A stretch of 64,000 nucleotides of DNA, from the NCBI GenBank assembly GCA_023418315.1, contig JAEZZY010000047.1, forward strand, positions 1-64,000, in the 5' to 3' direction. The translations under genes and the position numbers were made by a program. Origin of the DNA: Bacteroidota bacterium (GTDB taxonomy: Bacteria; Bacteroidota; Bacteroidia; Chitinophagales; Chitinophagaceae). Within the stretch, counting starts at the first letter, position 1. Each line of letters opens with the position of its first letter. Below the pieces are notes generated by a model. It was not told the origin of the DNA and did not search any database. It saw only the letters and a list, made by a program, of their open reading frames with translations. Shown here one piece after another: positions 60,301 through 64,000 of the stretch.

Positions 60301-63270
60301 AGAATTTCCATTTCCGAAGGTCCATATTATATTACCCGCACCGGTAGAAGTATTGTTGAACGTAACCGTCAGAGGCGGGCAGTTGGCAAATGTATCGCTT
60401 GCTGTAAAGCTGAGGTTAATACCCATCACATGGATGGTTTTTGTAAACGTGTCTTTGCAGGTCATATTGTCGGTAACGACCAGCCTTACCGTATAGGTGC
60501 CTACAGCAGTATAGGTATGCGCCGGACTTGCTGCAGCAGAGGTGCTTCCATCGCCAAAGCTCCAGGCATAGGTAAGGTTGTTGCCCGTAGAGGTATTGGT
60601 GAAAGGAACCGATGTATTAGGGCAAGCGAAGGTATCCGGTACGGTAAATGCGGCATTCGGTTTTACTGCATTTATATAATTGGTGCGAGTGAAAGAGTCT
60701 TTACAGCCTAAATTATCCGTTACCACCAGCGTTACCGAGTAGAGCCCATTAGCCGTATAGCTGTGGGATACATTGCTTTGGTTAAGAGTATTCGAAGTGC
60801 CATCACCAAAACGCCAGATATAACCGGTGATAGTATTCCCTCCGTTATTCGATTGGCTGGTAAAATTCACAGGTAAAGGCACACAGCCGCTTAATGGTGT
60901 TCCGCTAAAGTTAGCCGTAGGGCCAAATACGGAAATATAATTTGTCTTCACCATAGTGTCTTTACAGCCTTTGCCGTCGGTAGTTACTAAGGTTACCGTA
61001 TAAGTTCCGTTAGTCGTATATGTATGAGAAGTAGCGCTGCTGCTGTTGAGTGCCGTACCGCCATCACCAAAATACCAGTCGTATTTGCTTACCTTGTTGG
61101 TATTGGTGGTGGGAATGATTTGAGCGGTAAAGCTCACGGTTTCTCCTTTGCATATAGCCGTATCGTTTGCGGTAAATGTAGGGTTGATGTCGTATAGGGT
61201 AATCAGCTTGTCTTCTTCGGAAGTACAGCCCGTAACGGCATCCGTCGCCACTAAGGTTACGGTATAGCTTCCATACGCAGGGAAGGTATGCGTAGGGCTG
61301 GTAGTGGTTACGGTAGGCGATCCATCCCCAAAATCCCAAACATAGGTAAGCGAGGTGGCATTCGTGCCGGTAGAAGTATTATTGAAAGTTACCTGTAGTT
61401 TATTGGTGCAATTATATACCGGCGTAAAATTGGCGGCAGGATAGTTTACCGTAACATAGTTAGGAAGAATCAGCGTATCGTTACAGCCGTTGTTGGATGC
61501 TACGAGGGTTACCGTATAATTTCCACGGGAGTTATAGGCATGAGATACAGGATTGGTACCCGTGGTCGTTTCCTGCGATCCATCTCCAAAATACCAGGTA
61601 TAGGTAGTGCCCGTGGGGCCGGTAGAAGCATTTGTGAATTGAACCGTATCCTGCGGACAAATGGTCAAAGGCGCTCCGGTAAAACTTGCCGAAGGCTTTA
61701 TGCCTATATTTACGGTAAGCGGCAAGCTGGTAAAGCTGCAACCCTGCCCTACAGTGTAAGTGATGGATACGGTATAATTGCCTGCGGTGCTGAATGTATG
61801 GCTCATGGTAGCGCCTCCGGCTATATTCCCTGTTCCGTCCCCAAAGTTCCAGGTATAGTTGGTAACAGGTACATTCGGTGTGATGGAGGTGCTGAAGTTG
61901 ATGGTGGCGGGAGCACATCCGCTTGGCGGGTTGGCGCTTAGGGTCATCACTCCCTGATACACGTTAATATAATTGGTCATTACAATTGTATTACTGCACC
62001 CATTCGCACCCGTAGCCGTAAGCGTTACCGTATAATTGCCGAAAGAAGTATAAGTATGTGTAGGATTTGTTGCCGTGCTTGTAGGCGATCCGTCCCCGAA
62101 ATCCCATACATAGCTGGTGGCGCCCACACTGGTATTGGTAAAGTTTACCGTAAACGGTGCTGAGCAGCTCATCTGTGCGTTGGAGGTAAACTGCGGCGTG
62201 GGGCCGGTATTCACCGTAACAGTACTGTATGCCGTATCGCTGCAATTATTAAAATTGACCACCAGCATCACCGTATAAGTACCTTGTGCGGCATAGGCAT
62301 GTGTGGCGTTCGTGCCGGTTGTAGTGCCTCCATCTCCAAAATACCAGGTGCTCGCACCGGCTCCCGGTTGCGACGTGTTGGTAAAGGTAACAGGGTTGCC
62401 CGTGCAAGTTGTGGTGGCGCTTTGGGTAAAAGAAGCTGTGAGGCTGCCGATATTCACATAAGCATTTTTGGTAACTGTATCGGCACAGGCACCGTTGCTG
62501 GCAATCAAGGTTACATTATAAGAGCCTAAGGCATTGTAGGTATTGGAAGGACTGGTGGATACGGACGTATTCCCGTTTCCGAAATCCCATAGGTAAGAGG
62601 TAGCGCCACCGGTAGTTGTATTATTAAAATTAACCGTAAGCGGCAGCGTGCAGGAAGCAGTATTGGTAGCGGTAAAATCGGCATTGGGTTTATTGACGAT
62701 GGTAATGTAGTTGTTCTTGGTAACGATTTTGGTACAATTGGCAGAGTTGGTTACGCTCAGCGTTACATGGTACGTACCCGGCGAAGAATACGTATGCGCA
62801 GGATGCTGCAAGGTGGAGGTAAACCCATCTCCGAAATCCCAGAAATAGGTGCCGGCTCCGGTAGATCCTAAATTGGAAAGGTCGGTAAACTGCACGGTCT
62901 TAGGCGCGCATTGCGGAATCGTATCACTTGCGGTAAAGTTTACCGAAGGCGTAGGCACGGCGTTGATATATGCCGTTACCGATTTCGTATGGGTGTTGTT
63001 GCTCGCATCGGTTACGGTCAGCGTTACGGTATATTGGCCGGCATTCAGATAAGTGGTGGAAGGATTTTGCAGGGTAGAGGTAGTGCCGTTTCCCAGGTTC
63101 CAGTTCCAGCTTACCGGTGAACCGGTGCTTGCATCAGTAAACTGCACCAGTATAGGCGAGCAACCGCTCGTAATATTCGAGGTGAAATTGGCGGTGATCT
63201 GGGCGTGAGCCTGGCTACAGCAAAAAATGGAAGCAGCAAGGCACACCCAAATGCGTATAAATGTTCTCAT
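57322..63270 (-). CDS. Giant PKD-repeat surface protein with T9SS type B sorting domain
   Basis: This 1982-residue protein has a signal peptide (LAASIFCCSQAHAQ). About 14 PKD domains of roughly 83 residues follow, each with a W-x-FGDG-type motif (for example YVWDFGDGSPTS). From about residue 1185 come nine shorter repeats of 77 to 80 residues containing SWSPATGLSCTNCANP and TTTYTVTGTDANGCKDT, most with a C-x-x-C pair. The last 100 residues are the gliding-motility-type C-terminal domain (FTPNGDGANDRFYP, FRVYNRWGELMYE, GWDGTYKGQPLNPDVYVYI), a type B sorting signal. It is a likely adhesin delivered by T9SS with the PorP/SprF partner next to it. Confidence 0.93.
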   Translation of the reverse strand: MRTFIRIWVCLAASIFCCSQAHAQITANFTSNITSGCSPILVQFTDASTGSPVSWNWNLGNGTTSTLQNPSTTYLNAGQYTVTLTVTDASNNTHTKSVTAYINAVPTPSVNFTASDTIPQCAPKTVQFTDLSNLGSTGAGTYFWDFGDGFTSTLQHPAHTYSSPGTYHVTLSVTNSANCTKIVTKNNYITIVNKPNADFTATNTASCTLPLTVNFNNTTTGGATSYLWDFGNGNTSVSTSPSNTYNALGSYNVTLIASNGACADTVTKNAYVNIGSLTASFTQSATTTCTGNPVTFTNTSQPGAGASTWYFGDGGTTTGTNATHAYAAQGTYTVMLVVNFNNCSDTAYSTVTVNTGPTPQFTSNAQMSCSAPFTVNFTNTSVGATSYVWDFGDGSPTSTATNPTHTYTSFGNYTVTLTATGANGCSNTIVMTNYINVYQGVMTLSANPPSGCAPATINFSTSITPNVPVTNYTWNFGDGTGNIAGGATMSHTFSTAGNYTVSITYTVGQGCSFTSLPLTVNIGIKPSASFTGAPLTICPQDTVQFTNASTGPTGTTYTWYFGDGSQETTTGTNPVSHAYNSRGNYTVTLVASNNGCNDTLILPNYVTVNYPAANFTPVYNCTNKLQVTFNNTSTGTNATSLTYVWDFGDGSPTVTTTSPTHTFPAYGSYTVTLVATDAVTGCTSEEDKLITLYDINPTFTANDTAICKGETVSFTAQIIPTTNTNKVSKYDWYFGDGGTALNSSSATSHTYTTNGTYTVTLVTTDGKGCKDTMVKTNYISVFGPTANFSGTPLSGCVPLPVNFTSQSNNGGNTITGYIWRFGDGTSNTLNQSNVSHSYTANGLYSVTLVVTDNLGCKDSFTRTNYINAVKPNAAFTVPDTFACPNTSVPFTNTSTGNNLTYAWSFGDGSTSAAASPAHTYTAVGTYTVRLVVTDNMTCKDTFTKTIHVMGINLSFTASDTFANCPPLTVTFNNTSTGAGNIIWTFGNGNSSSSQNPTTIYTIPGTYTVKLKAQNGIGCKDSLTKTIVVLGPTGTFSYGPQNGCLPLTVNFTSAASNTQAYVWDMDNGFTQTTSANTYSYTYTQPGRYIPRVILSDGSSCQVPVQGLDTVVVDKIDADFTFSPTAICKNGTVQFYDTVLSAYNPVGTRSWSFGDGGTSTAHNPTHYYNAPGTYTVTLIIGTTQGCKDTITKPITILSAPNVTAPTPPSLCQGQTLTAQLQASGASSYVWSPAGGLSCTTCSNPVASPSVTTTYSVVGTATNGCKDTTQVTVTVNPLPNVTTGPPPSICNGASVQITATGAVSYTWTPATGLSCTNCQSPTASPNVTTTYQVTGTDANGCYDTASVTVQVGAIPNITAGPPSTICAGASVALQAGGGQNYSWSPATGLSCTNCANPTATPATTTTYIVTGTNAANCPDTGMVTITVNPLPPVNAGTNQSICLGNSTQLQATGAASYTWSPATGLSCTNCSNPTVNITTTTTYTLTGTSAANCVNTDQITITVNTPPTITASSNTTICEGTSTTLQVSGAQTYSWSPATGLSCTNCANPTASPTSTTTYTVIGTDANGCKDTTQVTITVNPAPQVDAGPDVAICNLSTTQLQATGANAYSWSPATGLSCTNCSNPIANPSSTTTYTVTGSDGNGCSNTDQVTVTILPLPNVNANEDKTICKGQSIGLQATGALSYVWTPATNLSCTNCPSPIASPTKDITYQVIGTDQNGCHDSDLVKITVIQPQPIDFGKGDTICKGEVAQLGASGGDSYTWIPSTGLSDPTIANPTASPEQTTYYRVVIRQGSCFVDTGYVSVIVNPTPTVNAGEDQSILAGTSVMLLARATNTSAYLWTPSATLSCEKCQNPTATPNETTTYTVHVSNEYGCKASDDVQITITCDNSLLFMANTFTPNGDGANDRFYPQGQGITIVKRFRVYNRWGELMYEAQNIRPNDESFGWDGTYKGQPLNPDVYVYIVDAVCFTGYNVQQKGDISLIR

Positions 63271-63350
63271 ACGGTTAGTTAAGATTTAATAAAATAAAAG
63301 ACGTTTGTTTATAGTCTTTCGGGATTAGGTTGTGAATAAGAAAAGCTTAA

Positions 63351-63358
63351 CAAAGATA
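63351..63358 (-). promoter_or_regulatory. -7 box upstream of the PKD-porP operon
   Basis: TATCTTTG on the minus strand (63358-63351) matches the Bacteroidota -7 consensus and lies about 80 bases before the ATG at 63270. The -33 element is not clear. Confidence 0.5.
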
Positions 63359-63416
63359 ACAAATATGTAAATAATGTGTTAATCTATTTTTGGAAGAAAA
63401 AATCGGGGATAACCTG

Positions 63417-64000
63417 TTAATAAACTTGGCGTTTATATAGCTGTATAACATTCTCTAACCCATAGTAAAGTGCATCCGCTATTAAGGCATGACCTATAGA
63501 AACCTCCTGCAACTCCGGGATGGTTTGAGCAAAAAATTTCAGGTTCATCCTGTCCAGGTCATGCCCGGCATTGATGCCGAGCCCTTTGGAGGAAGCCGCT
63601 TTTGCCGCCTCTATATAGGGTTGTACAGCCGTTTCTTTATTGTTTAAAAACTGAGCGGCATACGATTCGGTATAAAGCTCTACTCTGTCTGTGCCGGTGT
63701 CGGCGGCGGCGCTTGCCATGCGGCTGTCCGGGTCTATAAAAACGGAAACTCTGATGTTTTCTTTTTTGAATACTTCGATAATGCCGATGAGGTAGTCTTT
63801 GTGTTTGATCGTATCCCATCCGTGGTCGGAGGTGAGCTGCCCCGTGGCATCCGGCACTAAGGTTACTTGTTCGGGTTTTACATCCAGCACCAGTTGCACA
63901 AATTTATCTTCTCTGGGATTGCCTTCAATATTAAATTCCTTAGTGATGACCTTACGCATATCATAGACATCCTGGTAGCGGATATGGCGCTCGTCCGGCC
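63417..64000 (-). CDS. pdxJ: Pyridoxine 5'-phosphate synthase (5' end outside the window)
   Basis: PdxJ condenses 1-deoxyxylulose 5-phosphate with 3-amino-2-oxopropyl phosphate in vitamin B6 synthesis. The visible 194 residues continue in frame to the window edge (PDERHIRYQDVYDMRKVI) and include FNIEGNPREDKF, LVPDATGQLTSDHGWD, VFIDPDSRMASAA and LGINAGHDLDRMNLKFF. These are family signatures covering most of the barrel. The first 40 to 50 residues lie outside the window. The stop at 63417 is 58 bases upstream of the -7 box of the PKD gene. Confidence 0.93.
   Translation of the reverse strand, partial: PDERHIRYQDVYDMRKVITKEFNIEGNPREDKFVQLVLDVKPEQVTLVPDATGQLTSDHGWDTIKHKDYLIGIIEVFKKENIRVSVFIDPDSRMASAAADTGTDRVELYTESYAAQFLNNKETAVQPYIEAAKAASSKGLGINAGHDLDRMNLKFFAQTIPELQEVSIGHALIADALYYGLENVIQLYKRQVY

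Noticed and set aside
57322..63270. CRISPR-like periodic repeats
   Set aside because: The period of about 240 bases is that of coding PKD-type domains in one long open frame; no short identical repeats with unique spacers exist in the window.

Overview
The window reads as chromosome of a Bacteroidota bacterium, most likely order Chitinophagales. The signs are type IX secretion sorting domains, a PorP/SprF protein, TonB-dependent receptors, a HU-CCDC81/SPOR protein, GSCFA and DUF2480 proteins, Bacteroidota-type -7 boxes (TAnnTTTG), and a division and cell-wall (dcw) cluster without murF or ddl.

Layout. Positions 1-2960 are AT-rich accessory DNA holding what looks like a small, damaged ribosomal-peptide cluster. 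It has a double-glycine leader precursor, an unrecognised 336-aa protein and a GwsG-type ATP-grasp ligase that stops before its last conserved block, plus a divergent XRE regulator with a palindromic operator. Positions 3213-9935 are housekeeping: an MsbA-like ABC exporter, cysS, mdh, an aldehyde dehydrogenase and a PH-like membrane protein. Positions 10083-13139 form an AT-rich arsenic resistance island (arsR, DUF6428, metallophosphoesterase, acr3) with two near-identical operators. It abuts an orphan T9SS sorting-domain fragment. Positions 13539-19422 carry GSCFA, dapA, accA, tRNA-Asp and alaS.

Positions 19621-35945 are a complete Bacteroidota dcw operon, mraZ-rsmH-ftsL-ftsI-murE-mraY-murD-ftsW-murG-murC-ftsQ-ftsA-ftsZ. 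A 10-bp periodic MraZ operator precedes it and a hairpin terminator follows it. Together with dapA (diaminopimelate supply) it covers lipid II synthesis and the divisome; a SPOR-domain protein at 40560 probably joins the same machine. Positions 36039-63270 are mostly envelope genes: a beta-propeller/BamA-barrel fusion, a three-gene operon of TonB receptor, TPR protein and barrel, a delta-60 repeat T9SS cargo, a PaaY-like protein, PadR with PspC, MCE (MlaD) with OstA/LptA-like, DUF2480, PorP/SprF, and a 1982-aa PKD-repeat adhesin-like protein with a type B sorting domain. The window ends inside pdxJ.

The points most worth a second look are the peptide cluster and its operator, a two-copy dispersed hairpin with pairing-preserving changes (7816-7876 and 56133-56192), the unusual arsenic operon, and three consecutive non-ATG starts in the dcw operon. 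All functions are assigned from motifs read by eye; no database search was run.
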